A stretch of 64,000 nt of DNA from Dyadobacter diqingensis (GCF_024220585.1 NZ_JAMXKF010000004.1:620001-684000); one strand, 5' to 3'. Counted from the first letter of the stretch, positions 54,374-62,177 are shown. Translations and numbers: made by a program. The notes: generated by a model not told the origin, from the letters alone.

Positions 54374-55051
54374 ATGGCAGATTCTGAACCTGGTATCGGT
54401 AAAAAGATACTGAGCTTTTTCATCAACGAGAGTACAGAACCTACACAAGTTACACCGGTTCCTGAGGCACCGGCCGAGCAGCCGAAACCTGCTGCGGCAC
54501 CAACCGTACCCAACGTTGCCGGAACGGCAAATGTCGACCGGAAATTCGTCGAGCATTTTGTGGATTTACTGGAAAAGGCCAACCTGCCCGGACCCGATTA
54601 TTTCGAGTTCAAACAGGCGCTTCAAAGCATGGACAGCCTGGGATTGGGAGAAGAAAAACAGTTTCAGGCGGCTTGGGCCAGTTTTAAGGCCATGGGCGGT
54701 GTAAAGGATAATTCGATTCTGAAAACATCAGCAGATCAATACCTTGCCATTTTAAATAAAGACCGGGAGTCGTTTTTAAAGGATGTAGAAAAGGCTATAA
54801 AAGAAAGGGTCGGTTCGCTGACGGACGAAGTGAAAAAACTTGAAGACAATAACCTGGCTTATGCACAGGAAATTGCTAACCTTCAAAAGAAAATCGACGA
54901 CAACAAAAATCGTTTGGGACAGATTTCGGGTGAGGTTTCCGAACAAAGCGCCAAACTGAACGCCAACCGTGACAGCTTTGAGATTACCTATCATAGCTTC
55001 GTGGAGCAAATAAATTCTGACCTCAATAAAATTAATCAATACCTTAAATAG
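54374..55051 (+). CDS. Soluble coiled-coil protein of unknown function
   Basis: 225 aa from ATG 54374 (the frame can also open at TTG 54368). A short amphipathic start (GIGKKILSFFIN), a proline/alanine-rich linker (~22-50), a helical domain (~52-130: FVEHFVDLLEKANLPGPDYF, FQAAWASFKAMGG) and a coiled coil (~140-215: DEVKKLEDNNLAYAQEIANL, QKKIDDNKNRLGQISGEV). No membrane segment or signal peptide. First of four consecutive genes followed by a membrane coiled-coil protein and a membrane-anchored ASKHA protein, 12 bp before the next start. No family is recognised. Confidence 0.7.
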   Translation: MADSEPGIGKKILSFFINESTEPTQVTPVPEAPAEQPKPAAAPTVPNVAGTANVDRKFVEHFVDLLEKANLPGPDYFEFKQALQSMDSLGLGEEKQFQAAWASFKAMGGVKDNSILKTSADQYLAILNKDRESFLKDVEKAIKERVGSLTDEVKKLEDNNLAYAQEIANLQKKIDDNKNRLGQISGEVSEQSAKLNANRDSFEITYHSFVEQINSDLNKINQYLK

Positions 55052-55063
55052 ATACCTTCAACC

Positions 55064-56080
55064 ATGGCATCACCAGACTTTACTCAAATCGGCGGCTCAC
55101 AAGAGGATATTTCCAAGCGGTCATATTGGAGCAAGCCGGAAGGGATTACTTCGCTACTTTTTCTCGGCGGCCTAGGAGCCGCAGGGTTATACTACTGGAA
55201 TAAACTCGCGGCATTTTTAATTGAAGTGACACAGAACACCTTGTATCTCGGTGCTTTGCTTGCATTGCTTGCAGTTTTGGTTTTTCTTTTTACCAGCAAA
55301 GATGTTCGCACGGCCGTTTTCTTCCTTTTTAAAACGCTGATGCGTAAAATCACAGGGCTGATCATCAAACTTGATCCTATTGCGATCATGAAGATTTATA
55401 TTGATGACCTGAAAGAAAAACGGGAAAAAATGCAGGGACAGATCAATATTCTGGCCGGGCAACTGGTGAAGCTGAATAGAAAGATCACGGAAAACAACGA
55501 GGAGATCAAGCAGAAGTTTGCAGAAGCCAACAAAGCAAGTCAGATGACAGACCGCCCTGGTATGAAGGAAACGGCTTCTTTGGCAACAATTGAAGGCGCC
55601 GGCTTGCAGGAAATGAACGAAAAGCTGTTTCCACTGCAACGTAATATGAAAACGATTCTTGAATTTATGGAAAAAGTAAACAAGAGCGCTGATTATATTA
55701 TCAAGGAAACAGAAATCAAGGTAAAACTGAAAGAAGCAGAATACCGGATCGTGAAAGAGAGCTCGAATGCGCTGAGAACCGCTGTGAGCATTTTTAAAGG
55801 GAATCCTGATAAGAAGTTCTATTTCGACGAATCTATGGAGTACATCCAGGATGACATGAGCCTGAAATTGGGAGAAATGAAACGTGCTATGGATCTTTCA
55901 CTTGACTTTATCAACGGTGTGGACGTTCAAAACGGATTATTGTCGGACAAAGGTCAGGCGATGCTTGAAGCATACAATAAGGGAGATTTTAAACTGATAC
56001 AGCTGGACACCGCGTCAAATCTGCCTACCCGTTCGATCGATCCTCCGAAAGGTTCCAGTTACAAAGGCTTGCTTGATTAA
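55064..56080 (+). CDS. Two-TM coiled-coil membrane protein
   Basis: 338 aa. Two hydrophobic helices at ~28-45 (ITSLLFLGGLGAAGLYYW) and ~58-76 (TLYLGALLALLAVLVFLF), with charges that place N- and C-termini in the cytoplasm. Then a long helical/coiled-coil body (~113-290: IDDLKEKREKMQGQINILAG, VKLNRKITENNEEIKQKF, ETEIKVKLKEAEYRIVKESS) resembling PspA/ESCRT-III-like helical hairpins in texture, with no confirmed homology, and a short disordered C-terminus (RSIDPPKGSSYKGLLD). Part of the module with the soluble coiled-coil and ASKHA proteins. Confidence 0.7.
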   Translation: MASPDFTQIGGSQEDISKRSYWSKPEGITSLLFLGGLGAAGLYYWNKLAAFLIEVTQNTLYLGALLALLAVLVFLFTSKDVRTAVFFLFKTLMRKITGLIIKLDPIAIMKIYIDDLKEKREKMQGQINILAGQLVKLNRKITENNEEIKQKFAEANKASQMTDRPGMKETASLATIEGAGLQEMNEKLFPLQRNMKTILEFMEKVNKSADYIIKETEIKVKLKEAEYRIVKESSNALRTAVSIFKGNPDKKFYFDESMEYIQDDMSLKLGEMKRAMDLSLDFINGVDVQNGLLSDKGQAMLEAYNKGDFKLIQLDTASNLPTRSIDPPKGSSYKGLLD

Positions 56081-56124
56081 CCCGATTCTAACCATTACAT
56101 TTTTCAATTTACTTTAAACAAACA

Positions 56125-57141
56125 ATGAAAAGACTAACCGTTGCCGGAAGATTATTAATTACAGCCCTGGTTATAGGAGCCATTTTTGTTGGCTATAAAT
56201 ATTTTGGCGGCCAGCAAGCGCTTGAAAAAGTAGCGCAGGAACAAAAATCAGAAGCGGATGTTGCCACCACAACTACGGAATCCAGTGAAAGTTCAGAAGC
56301 CGCTTCAACAGACAATCAGGCTACCGATAGCCCCAAAGAAGTATTCAGTTATGCTGCGCCAGACCCTGTTGACGGGAAATTGAAAGGTGTCGTAGAGCTT
56401 GGTGCCAGTGGATTTAACTCTTTCATTATCAAAGTGGACAGCCAGAAACGCTGGAAACTGGAAAAGTCAGAGTTCGGAAACAGCCTTGTGACAGAAAACA
56501 TGGCAACGGACGAAGATGTGCGCATCGGTCTGAAAAAATACATCGGAACCATGCTTGATTTCGGTGTTGGCAAGAAAGACATTCACTTTGTAGTAAGCTC
56601 TGGTGCTGCAAAGGCAGACGTTACCAAAAAAATTACCGCCGCTCTGAAATCGCTTGGTTATGTTGTTAACCAGGTAACAGCTGAACAGGAAGGACAACTT
56701 GCGCTGAAATCTGTTTTACCTACGGAATATGCCAGCAAAGCCTTTGTTGTGGATATTGGATCAGGAAATACGAAAATTTCCTGGATCGAAGGCAGCGGTA
56801 TCAAAGCCATTGAGTCCTACGGCGCCAAATATTTCCAGGATGGCACGGAAGACAAAAAAGTTTATGATGAAGTTACTGCCAAGTCAAAACAAGTACCTTC
56901 GGGCTTGCGTAAAACAGCATTTATCATTGGCGGCGTACCGTTCGAAATGGCGAAGGAAGTTCGCAAAGACAAAGAGCGTTACACGGTTTTGAGTGCGCCG
57001 GCATATTATGCAAAACTTACCAATGCAAAATCAAAAGCGGGTGTAAACATTTACAAGGCTGTTGGAGATGCCACAGGTTGCCAGCAATTTGTTTTCGACT
57101 GGGATGCCAACTTTACAATTGGTTTCTTATTAACTTTATAA
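56125..57141 (+). CDS. Membrane-anchored Ppx/GppA-fold (ASKHA) protein
   Basis: 338 aa. An N-terminal helix (~10-24, LLITALVIGAIFVGY) after three basic residues predicts an uncleaved anchor with the body outside the cytoplasm. A Ser/Thr/Glu-rich linker (~40-75) leads to two ASKHA-like halves: GVVELGASGFNSFIIKV (~88-104; phosphate-1-like, Glu91 where Asp is usual in Ppx/GppA), HFVVSSGAAKA and AEQEGQLAL (Ppx-like TSAVREA and GEEEA positions), AFVVDIGSGNTKISWIEG (~206-223, phosphate-2) and FIIGGVPFE (~266-274, adenosine-like). The Ppx/GppA resemblance is clear, but catalysis outside the membrane is unproven. Third gene of the module. Confidence 0.7.
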   Translation: MKRLTVAGRLLITALVIGAIFVGYKYFGGQQALEKVAQEQKSEADVATTTTESSESSEAASTDNQATDSPKEVFSYAAPDPVDGKLKGVVELGASGFNSFIIKVDSQKRWKLEKSEFGNSLVTENMATDEDVRIGLKKYIGTMLDFGVGKKDIHFVVSSGAAKADVTKKITAALKSLGYVVNQVTAEQEGQLALKSVLPTEYASKAFVVDIGSGNTKISWIEGSGIKAIESYGAKYFQDGTEDKKVYDEVTAKSKQVPSGLRKTAFIIGGVPFEMAKEVRKDKERYTVLSAPAYYAKLTNAKSKAGVNIYKAVGDATGCQQFVFDWDANFTIGFLLTL

Positions 57142-57157
57142 AATTATCATAATAAGG

Positions 57158-57215
57158 TGAAGGGAGGAATGGAGAGAAGGGTTGTCCCCTGCCCCATTGC
57201 TCCCTTTTCGTTTTT
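57158..57215 (+). terminator. Candidate terminator or attenuator hairpin
   Basis: GAAGGGAG (57159-57166) can pair with CTCCCTTTT (57200-57208) over an inner ATGG/CCAT and GGG/CCC stem, followed by CGTTTTTAAA. It would separate or attenuate the transcript between the ASKHA gene and the next membrane protein gene. Confidence 0.4.
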
Positions 57216-57224
57216 AAAGTATAC

Positions 57225-57584
57225 ATGACACTTCGCGATTTATTTGATCAGGTTTCTTCCAATTACTGGCCTCTGGCTTTGTACTTTATTCTGTTGCCTG
57301 TAATTGCCTGGATCGTCGGGCAGGTTGCCAACGGAAGCCGTGACGTTCGGTTTTGGGGTTTTGTTTATGCGGTTCTGGTTTATGCAGTCTGTATTCCGGG
57401 AATCTTCGCGGTAACACTCAATATCTATCTTTTCCTGTTTGAAAGGCAAAGTATCTGGCAAGCCAACATCATCATGCAGTTTCTGCCTGTCATTTCAATG
57501 GCACTTACACTGATGATTATCAAACAGAAAATCCCGTTCTCGATGATACCGGGCTTCGGAAAGCTCTCGGGATTTCTTACGTAG
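57225..57584 (+). CDS. Polytopic membrane protein truncated by in-frame TAG
   Basis: The frame from ATG 57225 encodes 119 residues with three complete hydrophobic helices (~16-35, ~43-72, ~78-98) and stops at TAG 57582-57584, inside a fourth (FGKLSGFLT*ITALIGVMWF). The same frame then continues without any other stop for 46 more codons, giving two further hydrophobic segments, to a TGA at 57723-57725 that overlaps the next gene's TTG start. The natural product is thus most likely 166 residues with five helices, broken by one nonsense codon. The family is not recognised. It follows the ASKHA gene and may be the module's membrane component. Confidence 0.6.
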   Translation: MTLRDLFDQVSSNYWPLALYFILLPVIAWIVGQVANGSRDVRFWGFVYAVLVYAVCIPGIFAVTLNIYLFLFERQSIWQANIIMQFLPVISMALTLMIIKQKIPFSMIPGFGKLSGFLT

Positions 57585-57725
57585 ATCACGGCGCTAATCG
57601 GCGTGATGTGGTTTCTCGACCGGATACATCTGGTGGCCTTCACCTACGTACCTTTTGTCTACATCGTCGTAGGTTTTGTCGGCGCATTAGTGCTCATTAG
57701 ATTTGCGTGGAGCAAACTGTTTTGA
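57585..57725 (+). other. In-frame continuation of the interrupted membrane protein gene
   Basis: 46 codons in the same frame as the 57225 ORF, encoding ITALIGVMWFLDRIHLVAF and YVPFVYIVVGFVGALVLIRF before a natural TGA. Its hydrophobic, coding-like character and the TTGA overlap with the downstream gene support this having been the true 3' end of the membrane protein gene. Confidence 0.55.
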
Positions 57726-58372
57726 GAAATAGCTTTTACATACAAATCTCAGTCACTGACGAGCAGAAGCAATATGCTCGTCAGCTGGTTGAATATTCAC
57801 TAAAAAATCATCAGGTTGCCAATATCTGGGACCATCACAATGACCGGTTACCGCAGACCAGAATGTTGCGGTATACCGGAACGCTGGGTGAGATTGTCTT
57901 CGCCGACCTTTATCACCTGCCCCGCCCCCTCAAATCATTTGGAGCTGTCGACGGCCAGGACTGGGGACAAGATTTCCTGATCAAATCGGAAAACGATACC
58001 TTTTCTGTCGATATTAAATCCATGAAAAGGCGCTCGGGCAATTTAGCTGCCGATTTTGTGCTGAATATCCCGGCACATCAGCTGCGCAAAACCGGTTCAA
58101 AAACATCTCACTATTTCTGCATATCCTTTCATCAATCTGAAACACAGGGGACCATCGCCTCCCTGATCGGCTTTATGGACAAGCAGGCTCTGGAAACCGG
58201 CGAAATCGGGCAGCTTTATAAAGCAGGAACAAAACGCATCAGACACGACCAAACCTCTTTTACTTTCTACGAGGATACCTATGAAATTTTGCTGAAAGAT
58301 ATTGATTCGCCGGTAGTGACGGATCATATTCGGAGCGCAGCAGGATATCGGGTTTGTTATTTGACGGCTTGA
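57722..58372 (+). CDS. Putative PD-(D/E)XK nuclease-like protein, candidate restriction endonuclease
   Basis: About 216 aa from TTG 57722 (TTGA overlaps the stop of the interrupted membrane frame); GTG 57707 is an alternative. The core shows a PD-(D/E)XK-like pattern: Glu in TGTLGEIVFADLY, Asp in GQDWGQDFLIKS, then strand FSVDIKSMKRR with the D-x-K. This is a pattern match by eye, not an established family call. It lies 84 bp before the operator-bearing promoter of a toxin-antitoxin pair, beyond which a DNA adenine methyltransferase gene follows. Together they could be the nuclease and methylase of a type II restriction-modification system. Confidence 0.45.
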   Translation: MRNSFYIQISVTDEQKQYARQLVEYSLKNHQVANIWDHHNDRLPQTRMLRYTGTLGEIVFADLYHLPRPLKSFGAVDGQDWGQDFLIKSENDTFSVDIKSMKRRSGNLAADFVLNIPAHQLRKTGSKTSHYFCISFHQSETQGTIASLIGFMDKQALETGEIGQLYKAGTKRIRHDQTSFTFYEDTYEILLKDIDSPVVTDHIRSAAGYRVCYLTA

Positions 58373-58390
58373 AAAATATACGTATATTTG
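58360..58390 (+). promoter_or_regulatory. Canonical Bacteroidota promoter of the DUF6364/PIN pair
   Basis: TTTG (58360-58363), 19-bp spacer, TATATTTG (58383-58390): an exact TTTG-N19-TAnnTTTG promoter. It starts inside the end of the nuclease-like gene. Confidence 0.75.
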
Positions 58391-58419
58391 ACTTAAAAAT
58401 CAGAAACACACGTATATTT
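58374..58419. promoter_or_regulatory. Two operator copies of the DUF6364/PIN pair
   Basis: AAATATACGTATATTT (58374-58389) is a perfect 16-bp palindrome over the -7 element; AAACACACGTATATTT (58404-58419) is the same site with two mismatches, 30 bp downstream. Fits autorepression by a ribbon-helix-helix antitoxin bound at two sites. Confidence 0.65.
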
Positions 58420-58466
58420 TCAATCTTAGAAAATCTTTATTTAAGGAATAATTTATTGATTCTAAA

Positions 58467-58754
58467 ATGAAATCTGTCAAAGAGCCCAAGGTCAAACTCA
58501 CACTGACGGTAAAAAAATCCGCGATTGACGAGGCGAAAAAATATGCTTCCCAGGCTGGCACCTCCTTGTCCAATATTGTGGAAGATTATCTTGTAAATTA
58601 TTCCAAAAATAAACAGGAGCCGAAATCCGACACAAGGGATTTTAAACAGTCATTGGCATACCAGCTGATGGGCTTCGCCAAGGACGGACCTATAAGCTCC
58701 ATGACGGATGACGAGATTAAGAATTTACGGATTAAGGAAAGGTTTAATTTATGA
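58467..58754 (+). CDS. DUF6364-type antitoxin, ribbon-helix-helix-like
   Basis: 95 aa. N-terminal VKLTLTVKKSAIDEAKKYASQAGTSLSNIVEDYL is a ribbon-helix-helix pattern of the DUF6364 family (strand, then two helices), followed by a charged tail (QEPKSDTRDFKQSL...ISSMTDDEIKNLRIKERF) that would wrap the toxin. Its ATGA overlap with the PIN gene and the palindromic promoter are typical of a type II toxin-antitoxin operon. Confidence 0.85.
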   Translation: MKSVKEPKVKLTLTVKKSAIDEAKKYASQAGTSLSNIVEDYLVNYSKNKQEPKSDTRDFKQSLAYQLMGFAKDGPISSMTDDEIKNLRIKERFNL

Positions 58755-59200
58755 CTTTGTTTTTTGATACCAATGCTTTAATAGACCATGCCTTGGTAAG
58801 ACAGACCGGCCAACCGATGGAAATTGCCTATATTATTTTTTGGGCTGAAAATGAGAAGGTTCGAATTCTGATATCCTCTGGAAGTTTTTACACCTTTGCT
58901 TATGTTTTACAGAAAAACGGAGTCCGGCGAGAAGAACTGAGGAATAAGTTGAAGGAATACCTCAAACTTATTACCGTTGCCGACACGAATAATGAGGTGT
59001 TGCTTAAAGGCCTGGATTCTTCTTTCACCGATCTTGAAGATTCATTACAATATATGACAGCCGTTAAAGCCAAATGTGATTATCTCATTACCTCAAACGT
59101 GACTGATTTTAAGGCAAATAAAAAAGACAAAATTCTACCAATAACCCCGGGTGATTTTGTTACAAAGGTTCTGGGTAAGAAAAAAGGAATTGATTACTAG
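58751..59200 (+). CDS. PIN-domain toxin (predicted endoribonuclease)
   Basis: 149 aa PIN domain: FFDTNALIDHAL gives the first catalytic Asp, the central helix has LEDSLQYMTA with an acidic pair, and DYLITSNVTDFK the third acidic site. The layout matches VapC-type toxins that cleave RNA. Start overlaps the antitoxin stop by ATGA. Ends 6 bp before the methyltransferase start, so all three may share a transcript. Confidence 0.9.
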   Translation: MTLFFDTNALIDHALVRQTGQPMEIAYIIFWAENEKVRILISSGSFYTFAYVLQKNGVRREELRNKLKEYLKLITVADTNNEVLLKGLDSSFTDLEDSLQYMTAVKAKCDYLITSNVTDFKANKKDKILPITPGDFVTKVLGKKKGIDY

Positions 59201-59206
59201 CAGTTA

Positions 59207-60688
59207 ATGGCATCTCAAACCCGCACTTACGATAAGAAAAAATTACTCGGACAGGTATATACACCGCTCCATATTGTGGAAAAAATCCTGCAAGACACGG
59301 GTTTCCATCAAATGGATTTCGGGAAGCAAACGATTCTGGATCCGGCATGCGGTGACGGACGTTTCCTGATCGCCATTGCTCAGTACATTATCGATAACTC
59401 TGCATCAGAAGATTTAAAACAAAATCTTGAAAATATAAACGGCTGGGATATTGACGAGCAGGCTATTAACTTTTGCAGACATAACCTCGACGAACTGGTA
59501 TCGCCCTTCGGGTTGGAAATAACATGGAAGCTGCGTCATCTGGACGCGCTCGAACAGATAGACAGTGACGAAAAATTTGATCTAATCATCGGAAATCCGC
59601 CCTATATCAGGATACAAAACCTCCCCGCCTCACTGCGCCGCTTCGTTCAGAAAAAATATTCCTTTTGCTACTCAGGCTCCACCGATGCATATGTTGCATT
59701 TTTTCAGCTTGCCGGCTGTTTGCTGGCTGAAAACGGTACCTGCGGACTGATCACGCCCAATTCTTTTCTTAGCTCAGAAGCCGGGAAACCGTTGCGCACT
59801 TATTTTGTCGAGAATAATAATCTGATCCGTATCACCAATTATCGCTCTGTACGTATTTTCGGCAACACAGGCACCTATGCAGCCATAACCGTTTTTGGAA
59901 AGCAATCATCAAACACGTTCCATTATGAACTCAGCGATTATGAGTTCCAGTACGGTGGTCGCGATATCCCCTTTGCTGAGCTCGAAACAGCCGGCCAGTG
60001 GCACCTTTCCGTATCCAAAACATCGGTGCTGGACGGCATTTCACTCGGCGAATTATGCCAGATTTCAGTAGGAATCACGACACTGGCGGACAATCTGTTT
60101 CTGTTTACGATTGTTGAAGAAATTGGTCATAACGTTGATGCGGTCAGTAAAAAAGGTATTGTCAGCCGGCTTGAAAAAGACATTCTGAAACCCGTAGTGA
60201 AGGGTTCCAAGCTCAAAAAGTCCACGGATCCGATTACCGAGTACATCCTTTTCCCTTATGAAAAAGATGAATGCGGAAAACACAAGATCATTCCGGAAAA
60301 AGAACTCAAAGCCAAATATCCAAATGCTTTCAAGTATTTAAAAAGCGTTAAGCCTGAACTTTTGAAACGCGATAACGGGAAAACAAATCCGGTTGGCTGG
60401 TATGCTTTTGGTCGCGCCCAGGGTTTGGATTCGTCTTTCGGCAGAAAGATCATTTTTTCCCCGATGAACCGTTTCCCCAATTTTGTGTTGTATGACAACC
60501 CCGACTGCACCGTATATTCGGGTTATTTTATTAAATATGAAGGTGAATATGAGCCCTTATTATCACAACTCAATTCCCAGCGCATGGCCGATTTTATAGC
60601 GATAGCCGGCCGGGATTTTCAGGGCGGATACAAAGGGTATAATAAAAAAGTAGTCGAAAATTTCATCATAACGGACATTATGCAATGA
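59207..60688 (+). CDS. N6-adenine DNA methyltransferase, Eco57I/TaqI type
   Basis: 493 aa. Motif X GQVYTP (~15-20), motif I ILDPACGDGRFL (~43-54), motif IV IIGNPPYIR (NPPY ~130-133), and SGSTDAYVAFFQLA. The C-terminal half (~285-493) resembles a TaqI-like target-recognition domain with LYDNPDCTVYSGYFI and an ending NKKVVENFIITDIM. It methylates adenine in a specific DNA sequence (target unknown). It lacks an obvious own nuclease domain, unlike fused Eco57I enzymes, so the PD-(D/E)XK-like protein upstream is a candidate partner. Overlaps the DinB gene by 4 bp. Confidence 0.9.
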   Translation: MASQTRTYDKKKLLGQVYTPLHIVEKILQDTGFHQMDFGKQTILDPACGDGRFLIAIAQYIIDNSASEDLKQNLENINGWDIDEQAINFCRHNLDELVSPFGLEITWKLRHLDALEQIDSDEKFDLIIGNPPYIRIQNLPASLRRFVQKKYSFCYSGSTDAYVAFFQLAGCLLAENGTCGLITPNSFLSSEAGKPLRTYFVENNNLIRITNYRSVRIFGNTGTYAAITVFGKQSSNTFHYELSDYEFQYGGRDIPFAELETAGQWHLSVSKTSVLDGISLGELCQISVGITTLADNLFLFTIVEEIGHNVDAVSKKGIVSRLEKDILKPVVKGSKLKKSTDPITEYILFPYEKDECGKHKIIPEKELKAKYPNAFKYLKSVKPELLKRDNGKTNPVGWYAFGRAQGLDSSFGRKIIFSPMNRFPNFVLYDNPDCTVYSGYFIKYEGEYEPLLSQLNSQRMADFIAIAGRDFQGGYKGYNKKVVENFIITDIMQ

Positions 60689-61134
60689 TTATCGTAACCG
60701 AATCACTTGAAAGGCTTCGTCATTTATGCGACATCATTCCGCCACTACTGGAACAAATTCCCGAGTCAGACTTTGTGTTTCAACCTTCTCCTCAAAAATG
60801 GAACAAAAAAGAAATTCTTGGGCATCTGATCGATAGCGCGGCCAACAATCACCAGCGTTTCATCAGGATTCAATATGAGAACGAGCCCATAATTTTCTAC
60901 AATCAAAACCAGTGGGTGAATCTGAGCCATTATAAAGATATGGACACACACCATCTCATAAAATTCTGGAAATTATACAACCTGCATCTTACCGAACTTA
61001 TCAAGTTTATTCCGGAAGAAAACCTACGCCTGAACGGTGTCGGTGGTGACGGACGGAAATTCCCGCTGCATTTTTACATTCAGGATTACGTTACCCATCT
61101 TGAACATCATCTTAAACAGCTGGTGACTTACTAA
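60685..61134 (+). CDS. DinB-family protein (DinB_2)
   Basis: 149 aa four-helix-bundle protein of the DinB/YfiT group: KWNKKEILGHLIDSAANNHQRF has a metal-site His, and the C-terminal YIQDYVTHLEHHLKQL carries the other two (H..HH). Some relatives are thiol transferases; others have unknown roles. Its start overlaps the methyltransferase stop, so it is likely co-transcribed with it. Confidence 0.85.
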   Translation: MIIVTESLERLRHLCDIIPPLLEQIPESDFVFQPSPQKWNKKEILGHLIDSAANNHQRFIRIQYENEPIIFYNQNQWVNLSHYKDMDTHHLIKFWKLYNLHLTELIKFIPEENLRLNGVGGDGRKFPLHFYIQDYVTHLEHHLKQLVTY

Positions 61135-61212
61135 GTTTCCCTTTCCTCTTCTTTGCAACGCCAAGGCGCTTTTCAGCCCTGCGCAAAAAATATTTTCGAT
61201 ATATTTTATAAC

Positions 61213-61236
61213 TAAACGAACGTTCATTTATATTTG
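61213..61236 (+). promoter_or_regulatory. Operator and -7 promoter of the TetR gene
   Basis: TAAACGAACGTTCATTTA (61213-61230) is an 18-bp palindrome with one mismatched pair. It runs directly into TATATTTG (61229-61236), an exact -7 element. The start codon at 61245 is only 8 bp further, so the mRNA has almost no leader. Fits TetR autorepression. Confidence 0.7.
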
Positions 61237-61244
61237 TATCAATT

Positions 61245-61832
61245 ATGAGAAAAAGAGACATCAATAAGGAGATAATAATCAGAGAGAAAGCCATTGAAAT
61301 GATTGTTCATCAGGGCTTTGATGGTTTGAGCATGCACAAACTTGCCAAAGCTTCGGGCGTTTCGGTAGCAACCATATACATTTATTTCAAAGACAGAGAG
61401 GATCTGATCCAATCGTTGTACACCGAGGAAACAAAGAAAATGGCGGAAGCCACGCTGGTAAACTTTGATCCCGAAAGCCATTTCGACATAGGTCTGAAAG
61501 TTCAGTGGCGCAACCGGTTGAAGTATTGCCTGGAAAATCCGTACAGTATGACTTTCATGGAGCAGGTTAAACACTCGCCGCTGATCGACCGCTCGGTAAT
61601 GGACCGGAGGTTTTTAGATGCCATGTCAAAATTTGTCCATACGGCCATAGAACGAAAAGAACTGATTCCGCTGCCTGTTGAGATTTACTGGTCCATTGCT
61701 TTTGCCCCGCTTTACCAACTGGTCAAATTTCACATTTCCAAAACGAGTATGCCGGGAAGAGAACCGTTCGTATTCAATGACGAAAGGACCGATCAGGCAT
61801 TGTCGCTGGTACTGAAAGCACTAAAACCCTGA
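61245..61832 (+). CDS. TetR/AcrR family transcriptional regulator
   Basis: 195 aa. Helix-turn-helix: IIIREKAIEMIVHQGFDGLSMHKLAKASGVSVATIYIYFKDREDLIQ is the TetR DNA-binding region; a helical ligand domain follows. The own operator lies upstream. It precedes a small ferredoxin-fold protein and an MFS transporter, its likely targets (efflux regulated by the pumped compound). Confidence 0.92.
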   Translation: MRKRDINKEIIIREKAIEMIVHQGFDGLSMHKLAKASGVSVATIYIYFKDREDLIQSLYTEETKKMAEATLVNFDPESHFDIGLKVQWRNRLKYCLENPYSMTFMEQVKHSPLIDRSVMDRRFLDAMSKFVHTAIERKELIPLPVEIYWSIAFAPLYQLVKFHISKTSMPGREPFVFNDERTDQALSLVLKALKP

Positions 61833-61922
61833 ATATTATCAGTTTATTTAAAGTAATATGTCTCCTCATACGTCGTCCGGTTAAACGTTAATAATCTTCA
61901 TTAATTTTTAAACTTATCAGTC

Positions 61923-62159
61923 ATGGAAACTCAGTATCAGGATAATAAACACGTGCTTGTATTTAAAACGAATCTCCATTTGAGAGATATGAAACACATC
62001 GAGCCGGTTTTGAATGCAGAAAGCAGGATTATAAAATGGAACGTCGACCTGACGGATATTGACAACGTACTCCGCGTTGAGTCGCATGTCCCGCATACAG
62101 ACCACGTGATCGCCATCCTTACCACCCAGGGATTTCATTGCGAAGAACTCATTGATTAA
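61923..62159 (+). CDS. Small HMA-like ferredoxin-fold protein without CxxC
   Basis: 78 aa. The pattern HVLVFKTNLHLRDMKHIEPVLNAE...IIKWNVDLTDIDNVLRVESH...HVIAILTTQGFHCEELID reads as beta-alpha-beta-beta-alpha-beta, the heavy-metal-associated domain fold, but the metal-binding CxxC is absent. Such CxxC-less copies are common in Bacteroidota next to transporters and act in unknown ways. It starts 90 bp after the TetR gene and lies 18 bp before the MFS gene. Confidence 0.7.
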   Translation: METQYQDNKHVLVFKTNLHLRDMKHIEPVLNAESRIIKWNVDLTDIDNVLRVESHVPHTDHVIAILTTQGFHCEELID

Positions 62160-62177
62160 TATTTTAAAACCAGATAT

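Noticed and set aside
57582..57584. TAG as a pyrrolysine codon
   Set aside because: No pyrrolysine machinery is seen, and Bacteroidota are not known to use it; nonsense mutation or sequencing error is simpler.
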